DNA from: Spinacia oleracea
Taxonomy: Eukaryota; Streptophyta; Magnoliopsida; Caryophyllales; Amaranthaceae
DNA: 64,000 nucleotides
Reading direction: 5' to 3'
Assembly (NCBI RefSeq): GCF_020520425.1
Contig: NC_079491.1
Coordinates: 6,497,143-6,561,142, forward strand
Part shown: piece after piece, positions 25,109 through 38,121 of the stretch
How positions within the stretch are numbered: the first letter of the stretch is position 1
How the letters are laid out: each line of letters starts with the position of its first letter
Position numbers and translations under genes: made by a program
Notes under the pieces: generated by a model
What the model was told of the DNA's origin: nothing
Databases searched by the model: none
What the model saw: the letters and a program-made list of their open reading frames with translations, nothing else

Positions 25109-26916
25109 ATAAACCTATTTCAAGAAACATAATTCTGTAACTATTTCATGTTACTGGTGTATATTTTGTGTTGTCTGCATTCTCCATGTGTATGATAACA
25201 AAACAAAACTGTATAAAAGATGGCTGAAGTCATGTTATACATCTTTATCAAATTCTTGTTTTAATGGACATAGAACTATGTCTGATGGTTCAGACTAGAC
25301 ATGTAAAGGTCAGACTGGGCTGAGATGCGTAGGTGTATTAAATGGGTTGGGTCGGGCCGAATTTAAACAGGTTGGGCCAGGCCAAACTACACAATTTCAA
25401 GACCTTATATTCTATTTACGGTGCTTGTCAAACATGCAAATACTAGTTAGGCGGCAAAAGCATTAATTAGCAGTGAATGAATTCATGGCTGAAAATAAGT
25501 TGTTTTTATTTTTCTTGAGTCGTATTAGGAAGTTGGCTAAAATAAATCAATTAAGAAATTAGGAAAAAAGTGATAAAATTGGCTAGAGTTAAAATTAAGG
25601 TATGTTTTATTATTTCATAAATCAAATATTCAACATACCTTTTTAAATTTGTATATATCCTTTAATATCAAATATTTATTATAAATCTGTTTTGTTAATA
25701 TGTGCCCGTGGGCACACGTTAGAAAAATCGATAATTTAAAGTGGCTTAAATTTTCAACATCTTATCATCGAAAACACCTGAAATGATTGTCAAACAGAGC
25801 CTAAATTTTCCATATTCAATATAGGTTCAAACCTGACATCATAAGTTCAATTTCAACGCCATGTTATGCATCTTTGTTGTTTTTTCGCATCAATCCCCTT
25901 TCATATTTTTTTTGCATGTACCAACATCTTTCGAATGTCCTTGGTTTACTTTTCATGAGTGTGGAAAACATAACAAACGAATTGACGATCGTGGTGAAGG
26001 TTGTTTATAGGCCGCCAAAGTTTATATTTTATTGCACTCTTGAATGTTTGACCCGGAAAACGGGTCGTTTGGATCAGATTTGGATCGGGTCTATTGGGTT
26101 GGGTCATTTCGAGTTACATTTAATTCTTTCGTTCAGATATGGATCGGGTCCATTCGGATTTCGTTAACTTCGTTTTTTATAGTTGGATCGAGTCTGGTTC
26201 GGGTCACGACTTCGGCTCAATATCGGATCGGTTCATATCGAATCGGGATTTTTGGGTTATATCGTGTTAGATCGAGTTTTTCGGGTTTCGAGTTTTGATT
26301 AGGTTATTGCACTTTAGATTTTGTGGTCACTATCATCCTATTATCAAAACTCTTTCCTATAACACAAAAGAGTATAAAGTAATAAAAAGAAAATAATAAT
26401 AACAAGGTACGTAAAGATGAACGTTCCAAGGTAAAGATGCAGACCTTCTACTGTTTGATTGGTTCCAAGGTAAAGATGCATGTTTGGATATGACTGACAT
26501 CTCTCCCTTTGCTAGTATGGGAGTGAGTTCTTGGGCTCATGGGGATGGTCTTGCACAATGTTGTGGAGAAGAAAAAGATGAAGTATGCGTCTAAATGTGA
26601 GGACAACGGATAAAAGTTTATCCCATTTGCTTTCTCTATGTTTTGGGAATTGGATAAGGAGATATTTGACACACTTTCGCGTATCAAGTATCTCTCTATT
26701 AGTCACTCTAACAATGTTTAAGAGTGGTGCATTTATCTTTCATAGATTGAGTTTTTGCATTCAGAAATGGGTGGGAGAACAACTTGTTTCTAGTCTCTCA
26801 TCTAACTTCATGTAATATGTTTACACGATAACAAAAGCAAAGCAAAACATCTAAATTACATGAACCATTCAGCAAAGGGGTTTTTATAGCAAGCTTTGAA
26901 GTCTTCATGTAATACT
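25109..26916. other. Intergenic with transposon scraps
   Basis: Holds the SOUL 3' UTR, a GGGTTGGGTCGGGCC-type hAT scrap near 25310-25395, a palindrome GTGCCCGTGGGCAC near 25702, and GGATCGGGTC/GGTTCGGGTC repeats at about 26055-26280 that look like subterminal repeats of a decayed hAT. At 26838-26891 a block with GAACCATTCAGCAAAGGGG matches the terminal repeat of the Mutator-like element at 48447. No gene recognised. Confidence 0.45.
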
Positions 26917-27708
26917 CAGGCCCGGCCCTAGGGCAGGGCATAAGGGGCCGTCGCCCTAGGCCCCAGGAAAAATTTCAGATTAAATACTATTCCATGCAAA
27001 TTTCTATGCGTTAGGCAGTGCAGCCCACTGGTTCTATGCGTTAGATGGCAGACTACCCACCCGGGTTCGAATCCTGCCGGTGTTACTTTTCTTTGATTTT
27101 TTCCATTTTTTTTTATTTCTCATTTTCTAAGTATGTAATGATATTCTGTCACCAAATTTGAATCCAAATGAAAACTAAAAGTAGAGCTATGTACAATCCT
27201 TATATCATAATGTTTCTTTTCTTTGTTAATCTAATCACACTCCTTATTTTATTATGAAATTTAGAATTAATTTAATTTTAGTTTATTGTAGTTCCAAAAT
27301 TATTACCGACTTGCTAAATGGTCTGCTACTACGTACATCATTGTCGTTTTCAATTTTAAATTTCATTATCCTTCAATTACTCAAAAAAATTCTTTCATCC
27401 AATTTTGAGATTTGAAGAGGTTAAGTAGTGTAGACTTTGTCTTACATTAGCTTGATTATTAGGCTATAACTCATGTTTAATGGCATAGGGTCAAAAGTAT
27501 TCAAGCCTTCATATTTTGTAATAGAGTTAATTTTTTCTTGGCAGTAGTATTAAGACTTACGAAGTGAAATGCCAATTTTTTACATACATTTCTTCAATAA
27601 AAAAGTACATCATATCTACTAGCAATTTTTTTGTCCGTGTACCTTTAAAAGTAAGGCCCTCAATTTTTTTTTTTTTTCGCCCATAGGCCACAAAAAAGTC
27701 AGGACCGG

Positions 27709-30568
27709 TGTAACACCCCGACAATTCTCTCTTTTCTAAAATAACCTTTTAATATAAAACATAGAGAATTATCAAGGCATTATCGCCCGTGTGAAAACGT
27801 AACGGCTTATTCAGAATTTTGCAGCGGAAAACATAAAACTAACTTTAGGTTTATAAATAATCGATTACAGGTTTAGTCTCAAAAATCAACCAACGAAAAT
27901 AAGGAAATATAAATAGTATGACAAGTTTAAAGTCCATTTAAACAAACCCAAGTCAACTTAGCAAATCAAAACTAAATACAAGCTCTCTATTCCCGATCCC
28001 AATGATGCAACATCTTCAAACCTGCAGATGGACAATGCTTATTGATCCTTAGAGACTGCTCACCAAAGATTGGGTCATCACAGGATCAATAAGGCATAGC
28101 CATGATCAACATGCACAAGCAAAAGCACGTAATCAGCAAAGCTGAGTACTACATACTAAATCAATAATAATCCTAACATGATTCTATTAAACGAAACACC
28201 CTAACATGATACTAATGAACACAAACAAGGGTAGACAAAACATGATAGTTTGACGACCATACTTGACCAGACTAGACTAGGCTAGACTTTTAGCAATAAT
28301 ATTATTTTAGTTGAAATAGACAATGGACCGAGTTGACCATCCAGAAGTCTTCACTAAGGAAGACGAGGTACGGGCGCGACTCCGTAACCTCAGTGACCTG
28401 CGATATCGAGGAACGTTTAAATAAAAATAGGACACGGTGATCAATCCGGTCCGAATTAAAGGCCATGGGCTACCACCATGAACCCCAACTCCTGTTTGTC
28501 CGTCACTTCAGACGTGCACAGTCTAAAGCTATTGCTATTCAGTTTCACTTTACATGATTTACAAATTGAGATCCCGTTATGACTCAACCATTACATAAGA
28601 CAGACAATTCACATTTGTTCACAACTGTTTTTTTTATCTTGGAATTAAGTAAGTGATCATAACAGCATCAATCAAGACTCATTCCAACTTAACCAACCTT
28701 TCCTTTAACCATGAGCAACCCTTTATATGGGCATAAAGTTTCAACTTACTAAACAAGGTCCTCCGCCCTTATAAAGTAGTGAAAAGATAGAAAGGGAACA
28801 ACAACCAATTGATCCAACCCAATCATATAGAATAATCTAGTGTCCCCAACCAACATGTTTGTATCAAACATCCATACTAACATGTTACAGTTCTTATAGT
28901 GCAAAATAAGTTCAATAAGTTTGTCCAACAGTATTAAACATGCACATTCCATATAACCAAGTTTGTCTATAATATCAACATCACCAAGTTCAACAATAAT
29001 ATCAACATGATTTCAACAATTAGCACACATTCCAAGCACGCAGGTATGTACGTACCTTGTGTAAACAAATTGATAGGCCACTTTAACACTTTCAAAAGTC
29101 GCCTAAAGAGAATTCTCCGCCTAAAATAACCAGCAAGTAACCCCAATCAATTTCTAATCATTGGCAACCATAATAAAGCATTCTAAATGCATCCTAAACA
29201 TATTTAGAACTTTCCCCAATATCTAAACTTAGACATTTGATTTCCTAGCATCATTGAAATTCGTTGAAAACTTTTTGCAAACATCGTACTTTAAATTTTC
29301 AGCAATATAAATTCATTTAAAAGCTTCACCGAGGTCAATCTATGTTCCTAGTATCTCAAAACGACGAATTCAATAATCCATACTCAACTTACCATGATTA
29401 ATAATCATAAAAACCTTGAATTTCATACTTTAAACAATCAAAATTAATATTTCAAAGTAATTTGATAATCTGAAAATTAATAACTTTATTATATAATTTG
29501 CATAATCTGAAATTTATAATTTAATCACAAAAACCATAACTTTAATTCACGAAAACGTAATTCAAATTAATAAAACCTCATTAAGCCCTAACTTATTTTT
29601 AATTAACCAAAACTGAAAATAATTGGTTTATAATATCAACACCCAAATCTGGAAATCATATTCAACAACAAAATTATAAATTTAATCCAAGAACATCATT
29701 TAAATTAACAAACTATAATTAAAATAATTAGTTACTTAGGGTTTAAGAAATAACCAAGAAAGAGGAGAGGAAAAGCTGGGCGGTGCACGACGCGGTCAGC
29801 GGCGGCTGGCTGGGTTGTTGACGTGGCGGCAGCGGTGGTTGCTGTCGCGGGTGGTGCTGTGCGCAAGTCGAACAAGAGGAGGGGAGTGAGGGAGGATGAA
29901 CAGCAGTGAATCGAAAGAAAAGAAGGGAACGACGAGGAGATGAAGCGGTGGCTTACCGGCGAGGACAGCGACGCGGTCCGGCGGCCTTGGTGGCTGTTCA
30001 AGAAGACAAAGCATTAAGGAGGAGAGGAAACGCAAGGAAGAACGAAAACAGGGGAAAAAAGGACGACGAAGGAGAAGGTCGAAGGATACTTACCGACGGC
30101 GAGGAGACCGGCGGCTGGAGCAACGGCGTGAAGGAGGAGAGCAGCGACGAGGAGAGAGAGAGGATGAGTTCTTGAGGGTTTGAAAACTTACGTGAATAGT
30201 GAAGGAGGGTTTTGTTTTTCTCTTCCTAGCTTTCACGTGAATTAGAAGAAAGAAGGGGAGGGTTTGAGTTTGGGTTTTAATGTTGGGCTTTTCAAGTGGG
30301 CTAGACTTAGGATTTAGCTTTAATGATTCGAGTCCAAAACTGAATAGGATCGTTTTCTAAATTCAATCAATTTTCGTAATTCAAATTCTTTTCAACTTAA
30401 AATTCTAAAATCATTTTCGATTTCGTAAATCGTTGAAAATATTAAAATGTAATAAATAAATATACGTTAACTATATATTTATTTCCAAAATTCATAAATT
30501 CTTATTTAAATATATTAAATATACGTTAAAATATATAAATGAAATATATAAAATTACGGGGGATTACA
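27709..30568 (-). repeat. 3' LTR (minus-strand sense) of the Ty3/Gypsy element
   Basis: 2,860 bp, offset by exactly 7,447 bases from its partner with no length difference. It includes a GC-rich section at about 29760-30180 (CGGCGG and GAGGAGA motifs), likely leader sequence of the element transcript; short frames there are not genes. Confidence 0.95.
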
Positions 30569-33500
30569 ATCTACCCCTCTTAAAAGAAGTTTCGTCCCGA
30601 AACTTGACACGAAAATTCACATATTTTTCCAAACTTTTCAACTTATTCTTATTGTAGAAGTACTTTGTGCCACTCTTGTGCACTCTTTTGCCAACTAAGA
30701 GTTACTTGTAATATTCAAGAACACATTTTCTTATGCGGAGAATCTATTTCCTTTACATCAACATGTATAAGTTGCTAAAAATGAGCATAAAATGCATAAA
30801 ATACCATAAAAATAGGTAAAAAAAAGCGCGAATTTCTATCGCATTCTACCCCCCTTAAAGAAAACGAGTTACGCCCTCGTAACTCATCTCAGGGAATAAC
30901 TTTGGATATTTCACCTTCAACGAAGTCTGTCCCCAATACAATATTTTTACGAAAATTATTCCCGCAAGTGGGGCTTTTGCACTTCTTTCCATAAAATGCT
31001 TCAAAATGTGACATCTTAATGCTCGCATGATAACTATTGTTGCACGAAAATTCAATCAAATCTATATGGTGTTCCCAACTGTCTTTTAAAGTCACTAGTA
31101 CAGGCTCTCAACGTATCTTCCATGGTTTAGTCAATCCCCTCAGTCTATCCATCAGTCGCAGGGTGAAAGGCAATACTCATTTTCAATGTTGTTCCCAAGG
31201 TTCAATTGGAACTTTTTGCAAAAATTTTTGACTTTTATGGTCGGTAAGGATCTCAAACGTTTTCATATAAAGGTAATGTCTTCAAATCTTCACAGCGAAT
31301 GCAATAACAATTAGCTCTAGGTTATGGGTAGGGTTATTTGTCTCACAAGGTTTCAACTGACGCGACAACAGGTGCGGATGTCAAACTCTCTTTTAAGATC
31401 TGGAAAGCTTCTTCACATTTCTCACTCTTGAATTTCGATTCCTTTTTCAACAAGTTGCTCATTGGTTTTTCTTTCTTCCAAAAGTCTTTCACAACCTCCT
31501 ATAATGGTCATCTAGGCCTAGAAAACTTTAGATACCAGACACGTTCTTGGAATAGGTCACTCACTTACAGCTTGAGTCTTAGCAGGATCTACAGAGACTC
31601 CTTCTGGTCAACTTTTCCTTTTTACCAAACCTCCTTATGTCTTTCACGGATGTATAACTTTTGGGCTTAACTCTTAGCTCTTTCACCAATTCATGTATTT
31701 CTTTTCATCTTTTCCAGACAACAAATAATTTCTAACGATCCTGGACCACTCAAATCTTCTCTTAAATTTATTCCCTTACGTAACATAGTTCTCAATCAAT
31801 TTAGCCCTTCACTTTTCCGTCAATGTCACTTATACACATATGACTTCAAGATTTGTATACTTCATTTAATAAAACTAGATTCTTTTTAAGCGTCTCCAAA
31901 GTAATCCTCAAGATTTCATTATGCTCTTTTCATTCCTTGAATAAATCAGGATACCATCAGTAACATAATAACGAACTTAATTCGGAATTCGTAGAAAATC
32001 TCATTCATCAAATCCATAATTAATGCAGGTGCATTGGTTAACCCAAAAGACGTTACTCTAAAACCCATAATGACAATGACGAATCCTAATGAGGTCTTAG
32101 ACCCTTATCAGCTATTCCCAATTGGTGGTACTTCAAACGCAAATCAGTCTTCGAGAACACACTCGCCCAATTCAATTGATCCAATATGTCATCTATCCTA
32201 GGCAAGGGATACTTGTTATGGATGGTGTTTAGCTCCCTGAAATCGATGCATAATTCCATACTCTTGTTTTTCTCCTTAACAAACAACACAGGAGCTCCCC
32301 ACGGTGATGCACTAGGCCTAATATATTCCTTGACCAAACAATTCTTACAACTGTGTCCTAATTAGCTCATTTCAGGAGGTGTCATGCTATAAGGTTCCTT
32401 AGATATAGGTGTCGTTTCAGGATTTAACTCTATAATGAACTCAAAGGCTCTAGCAGGTGACATACTCGCAATTTCACTCGGAAACACATCAATGAATCCA
32501 TTCACAAAGGTAACATCCTCGATTTTCACTCTAACTTCTTTACTAACCTCTAACACACTATCGAAAAATAGTTCACACTTCTTGTTCACCAAGTCCTCAC
32601 TTGCATTACAGAAATAACTAAAGGTTCTTGGACTTCTCAAAACATCTATACGAGGTCAATCTTCCAATATGGTTCCTTAAATTTACTTTCTGAATTTCAC
32701 AGTACGTCTATCTTAGCGTTGTACAAACTTAGCCAATCCCATCCTAAGGTTTATGAATTCTTGTGCCTTTTGTTTTCTCATAAAAAGAGGATAAAACTTT
32801 TTCCTTAAGACGGTAACAAATGAATCCCAATTGAATCTCTCAACAACGCTAAGTCTAACCCCATTTTCTCTCCACCACAAATCAGCTTCATCTTCCAAGT
32901 ACAGTGCAACTTGACCCACTCTCATGTTCTCAAGACAGTTCACATCCCCAAACAGTTTCTCAAACTCTCTAACCCAGTTCTCTAGAAAGGTAGGATCAGC
33001 TTGCTTCTTAAAGTATGATGGCTTAACTTTGGTTAGTCTCTCAAACATGTCCCCAGTAGAATCAGGACGCTCAGTTCTCTCTTCAGCCAGTCTTCCCGCC
33101 AAAAGGCGAATAGTAGCAACTAACTCACTATTGCTTGACATTCTAGTGTGCGACCTAAAATTAATTACTCTACGATACATAACTCATATGTCCCCTCTAC
33201 GAAAGAATTTTAGATTTGATCATAGAGATCGCATCAACAAACACTTATTCAAGAATGTACACCAATAATAGAGCAATCATTGTCACTCATTCAAGAAAAT
33301 ATCCCTATCAAGGACATAAAATTTGAAAACCAATGAATGGAAGTTCAATCACAACAAATAAGTAATAATATTCCCATTCGCGTGCCCAAAATAAACTTTT
33401 GATCATTTGGATTATCAATAATCTAACTCTATTCCTCAAAAGAATGTTAATAACAATTTCTAAACCATAATAACGCACTTGTCCTCAAATTAACATAAAG

Positions 33501-35155
33501 GTTCTACGACACAAACATAAACTATTGTTGTTGAATAACGAAACTCTCAAACTGGAAATGAATACTTTAACTTCTATTGCTAACTCTATAAAGGCTTATT
33601 ATATCCTTGAAGAGAATAAAGAATAACTCAAACTCTTATTGCTTTAACTTTAAACCGTTGCTGATATGCCACTTATTCTTTAAAACATAAAAGAACTAAC
33701 TAACTATTACAACTTCAAATGTTTAAGGCATCTTGCCTACCTATTCTTTCCTTGGAAACTTGTGGAGTAAGATCTAGATCTTCAATATTCGTCGAATTCT
33801 TCTTCCGAGTATGAGTCTTCTTTCATGTCTTTATCTTGATGAGACTCACTTGCCACCTCACCATCACCTTTAGGTTCCACATCCGACTCACTAGGAATCT
33901 CAATGGTAGGCTCATGGGCCACTGGGTTAGGGTTATTTGCCTCAACCACTACATTCTCATTCTCCACGGTTACATCATTTCCCTCTAGATATTTACAACT
34001 CTAATAGGTTCTTCTATAACTGCATCCCAAGCATGACTCCATGAGTTTCTACCCTCCTTGAACCCATTTTCTACGACCTCAATAATGGTGGTCAGGATCT
34101 CTACGTCATATCTCTACCTACCATCCCTAGTCCCATACTTAATCAACTTTGGTGTTCCATCATCAGAATGCATGTCTTTAAACCTATATTTGAGTTCTAG
34201 GTATGGCATTTTGGTTAGGTAAACAATTAATGATAGTGGCTGCTATGATATCCTTTCTCATTAAGATAGGTTGCCCTTGAACTTTAGCATAATATTCACA
34301 TCCAAACACAATTTTCTTCACGTAAATATCAGGGGTTTCTATATCAAGTTTCTCGAAGGATCCTATGTTGGTATACTTGGAAAGAAACATTTTATTCCTG
34401 AAATAAACAATTCAAGGTCTCACTAACGATTTTCCAGCCAAATCATAAACAAAGTTCAATAATGCAATAAGTTTGGTGGAAGCAAACAATTCTTTATGCA
34501 CATTTAAATGTAACATTAAACAATTAGCATACGCACGTACATAACAATCAATTTCTTATGCTAGCATTGACTAGCTACTAATGCACATATAATTCTATCT
34601 TATATGCCCTTCTTATACTACCCATCTCTCATAAACTAAAGCATTGAAATAGTTTAAATAACAAATTAAAAGGACGATAATATAATAAAATTATAACATA
34701 GAATAAAAATATAAAATAAATAAAGTAAAATAAATTAAGGAAATGCGTAGCGAATAAATTCGAAAATAAAGTTATTAATTCGAAGAAGATTTATATATAT
34801 ATATTTTTTTTTTAAATAACGAATTCTAACTCTTGAAACAATTTAAAAAAAAAATTGAACTTCTAAAAAAAAAAAATTGTACTCCTTTTTTTTGAATAAT
34901 AATTAATAAGAAAAAGAATAAAAATTTCGAAAGTCAATTTAATTCGAATAAATAATTTGATTTCGAACTTAAATAAGAAATATTATATACTTTCAAACAA
35001 GATAAAAGGAGATCTGCCCCCCCAAAAAAAAAGTACCAATTTTTGAACACTATAATACGTAGAATCTCGATTTTTAAGAAATTTATTTTAAATAACTAGA
35101 TAGTTAGGCGCCTAAAAATTTATTAAAGTAAAACCTTAGCTTCTAGATACCACTT

Positions 35156-38015
35156 TGTAACACCCCGACAATTCTCTCTTTTCTAAAATAACCTTTTAAT
35201 ATAAAACATAGAGAATTATCAAGGCATTATCGCCCGTGTGAAAACGTAACGGCTTATTCAGAATTTTGCAGCGGAAAACATAAAACTAACTTTAGGTTTA
35301 TAAATAATCGATTACAGGTTTAGTCTCAAAAATCAACCAACGAAAATAAGGAAATATAAATAGTATGACAAGTTTAAAGTCCATTTAAACAAACCCAAGT
35401 CAACTTAGCAAATCAAAACTAAATACAAGCTCTCTATTCCCGATCCCAATGATGCAACATCTTCAAACCTGCAGATGGACAATGCTTATTGATCCTTAGA
35501 GACTGCTCACCAAAGATTGGGTCATCACAGGATCAATAAGGCATAGCCATGATCAACATGCACAAGCAAAAGCACGTAATCAGCAAAGCTGAGTACTACA
35601 TACTAAATCAATAATAATCCTAACATGATTCTATTAAACGAAACACCCTAACATGATACTAATGAACACAAACAAGGGTAGACAAAACATGATAGTTTGA
35701 CGACCATACTTGACCAGACTAGACTAGGCTAGACTTTTAGCAATAATATTATTTTAGTTGAAATAGACAATGGACCGAGTTGACCATCCAGAAGTCTTCA
35801 CTAAGGAAGACGAGGTACGGGCGCGACTCCGTAACCTCAGTGACCTGCGATATCGAGGAACGTTTAAATAAAAATAGGACACGGTGATCAATCCGGTCCG
35901 AATTAAAGGCCATGGGCTACCACCATGAACCCCAACTCCTGTTTGTCCGTCACTTCAGACGTGCACAGTCTAAAGCTATTGCTATTCAGTTTCACTTTAC
36001 ATGATTTACAAATTGAGATCCCGTTATGACTCAACCATTACATAAGACAGACAATTCACATTTGTTCACAACTGTTTTTTTTATCTTGGAATTAAGTAAG
36101 TGATCATAACAGCATCAATCAAGACTCATTCCAACTTAACCAACCTTTCCTTTAACCATGAGCAACCCTTTATATGGGCATAAAGTTTCAACTTACTAAA
36201 CAAGGTCCTCCGCCCTTATAAAGTAGTGAAAAGATAGAAAGGGAACAACAACCAATTGATCCAACCCAATCATATAGAATAATCTAGTGTCCCCAACCAA
36301 CATGTTTGTATCAAACATCCATACTAACATGTTACAGTTCTTATAGTGCAAAATAAGTTCAATAAGTTTGTCCAACAGTATTAAACATGCACATTCCATA
36401 TAACCAAGTTTGTCTATAATATCAACATCACCAAGTTCAACAATAATATCAACATGATTTCAACAATTAGCACACATTCCAAGCACGCAGGTATGTACGT
36501 ACCTTGTGTAAACAAATTGATAGGCCACTTTAACACTTTCAAAAGTCGCCTAAAGAGAATTCTCCGCCTAAAATAACCAGCAAGTAACCCCAATCAATTT
36601 CTAATCATTGGCAACCATAATAAAGCATTCTAAATGCATCCTAAACATATTTAGAACTTTCCCCAATATCTAAACTTAGACATTTGATTTCCTAGCATCA
36701 TTGAAATTCGTTGAAAACTTTTTGCAAACATCGTACTTTAAATTTTCAGCAATATAAATTCATTTAAAAGCTTCACCGAGGTCAATCTATGTTCCTAGTA
36801 TCTCAAAACGACGAATTCAATAATCCATACTCAACTTACCATGATTAATAATCATAAAAACCTTGAATTTCATACTTTAAACAATCAAAATTAATATTTC
36901 AAAGTAATTTGATAATCTGAAAATTAATAACTTTATTATATAATTTGCATAATCTGAAATTTATAATTTAATCACAAAAACCATAACTTTAATTCACGAA
37001 AACGTAATTCAAATTAATAAAACCTCATTAAGCCCTAACTTATTTTTAATTAACCAAAACTGAAAATAATTGGTTTATAATATCAACACCCAAATCTGGA
37101 AATCATATTCAACAACAAAATTATAAATTTAATCCAAGAACATCATTTAAATTAACAAACTATAATTAAAATAATTAGTTACTTAGGGTTTAAGAAATAA
37201 CCAAGAAAGAGGAGAGGAAAAGCTGGGCGGTGCACGACGCGGTCAGCGGCGGCTAGCTGGGTTGTTGACGTGGCGGCAGCGGTGGTTGCTGTCGCGGGTG
37301 GTGCTGTGCGCAAGTCGAACAAGAGGAGGGGAGTGAGGGAGGATGAACAGCAGTGAATCGAAAGAAAAGAAGGGAACGACGAGGAGATGAAGCGGTGGCT
37401 TACCGGCGAGGACAGCGACGCGGTCCGGCGGCCTTGGTGGCTGTTCAAGAAGACAAAGCATTAAGGAGGAGAGGAAACGCAAGGAAGAACGAAAACAGGG
37501 GAAAAAAGGACGACGAAGGAGAAGGTCGAAGGATACTTACCGACGGCGAGGAGACCGGCGGCTGGAGCAACGGCGTGAAGGAGGAGAGCAGCGACGAGGA
37601 GAGAGAGAGGATGAGTTCTTGAGGGTTTGAAAACTTACGTGAATAGTGAAGGAGGGTTTTGTTTTTCTCTTCCTAGCTTTCACGTGAATTAGAAGAAAGA
37701 AGGGGAGGGTTTGAGTTTGGGTTTTAATGTTGGGCTTTTCAAGTGGGCTAGACTTAGGATTTAGCTTTAATGATTCGAGTCCAAAACTGAATAGGATCGT
37801 TTTCTAAATTCAATCAATTTTCGTAATTCAAATTCTTTTCAACTTAAAATTCTAAAATCATTTTCGATTTCGTAAATCGTTGAAAATATTAAAATGTAAT
37901 AAATAAATATACGTTAACTATATATTTATTTCCAAAATTCATAAATTCTTATTTAAATATATTAAATATACGTTAAAATATATAAATGAAATATATAAAA
38001 TTACGGGGGATTACA
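35156..38015 (-). repeat. 5' LTR (minus-strand sense) of the Ty3/Gypsy element
   Basis: Partner of the LTR at 27709-30568, same length and almost identical. It would carry the element's promoter. Confidence 0.95.
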
Positions 38016-38033
38016 ACCGGCCCTGGTAATACT

Positions 38034-38121
38034 TCATGTAATATGTTTACTAACGAACGAGCTTTGATCGAGCTTTGACCGAGCTTGTTCACGAGCTGTT
38101 CGCGAGTGTATCGGCTTCTTG
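38034..38121. mobile_element. Scrap with CGAGCTTG repeats
   Basis: CGAGCTTTGATCGAGC and GAGCTTGTTCACGAGC motifs resemble the subterminal repeats of the hAT MITE at 21248. Probably the end of a related element cut by the adjoining chromovirus. Confidence 0.4.

Larger units (their letters stand above)
27709..38015 (-). mobile_element. Ty3/Gypsy LTR retrotransposon, very young ends, broken inside
   Basis: Coding parts read on the minus strand. The two LTRs (27709-30568 and 35156-38015) are each 2,860 bp with TG..CA ends. The target duplication ACCGG is at 27704-27708 and 38016-38020. Next to the 5' LTR lies a TGGTATC primer site for initiator tRNA-Met; a purine tract GAGGGGTAGAT adjoins the 3' LTR. 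Recognisable parts are a gag domain (about 32713-33180), reverse transcriptase (about 32086-32640) and an integrase C-terminal piece (about 30889-31095), in gag-pol order. The inside is broken, with on the order of ten or more breaks and missing sections, so the copy is a fossil. The LTRs differ at about one position in what I compared, so insertion was very recent. The clade is uncertain. Confidence 0.9.
26917..38025. mobile_element. hAT element (about 0.8 kb) split by a Ty3/Gypsy insertion
   Basis: A perfect 8-bp duplication GTAATACT flanks it (26909-26916, 38026-38033). Ends are CAGGCCCGGCCCTA on the left and, read from the right across the insertion, CAGGGCCGGTCCTG. Without the retroelement it is about 797 bp. 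It contains a GGTTCGAATCCTGCC stretch near 27062 resembling a pol III B box. No transposase frame was found. The retroelement entered five bases from its right end. Confidence 0.85.

Noticed and set aside
25690-25720. Palindrome GTGCCCGTGGGCAC as a terminator or element end
   Set aside because: A single palindrome without a partner end or target duplication; kept only as a note in the intergenic entry.
26040-26300. Possible complete hAT element with GGATCGGGTC repeats
   Set aside because: Subterminal-like repeats are visible but neither inverted ends nor an 8-bp duplication could be found.
29732-30175. Open frames in the GC-rich part of the LTR, duplicated at 37179-37622
   Set aside because: They lie within LTR leader sequence and recur only because the LTR is present twice.
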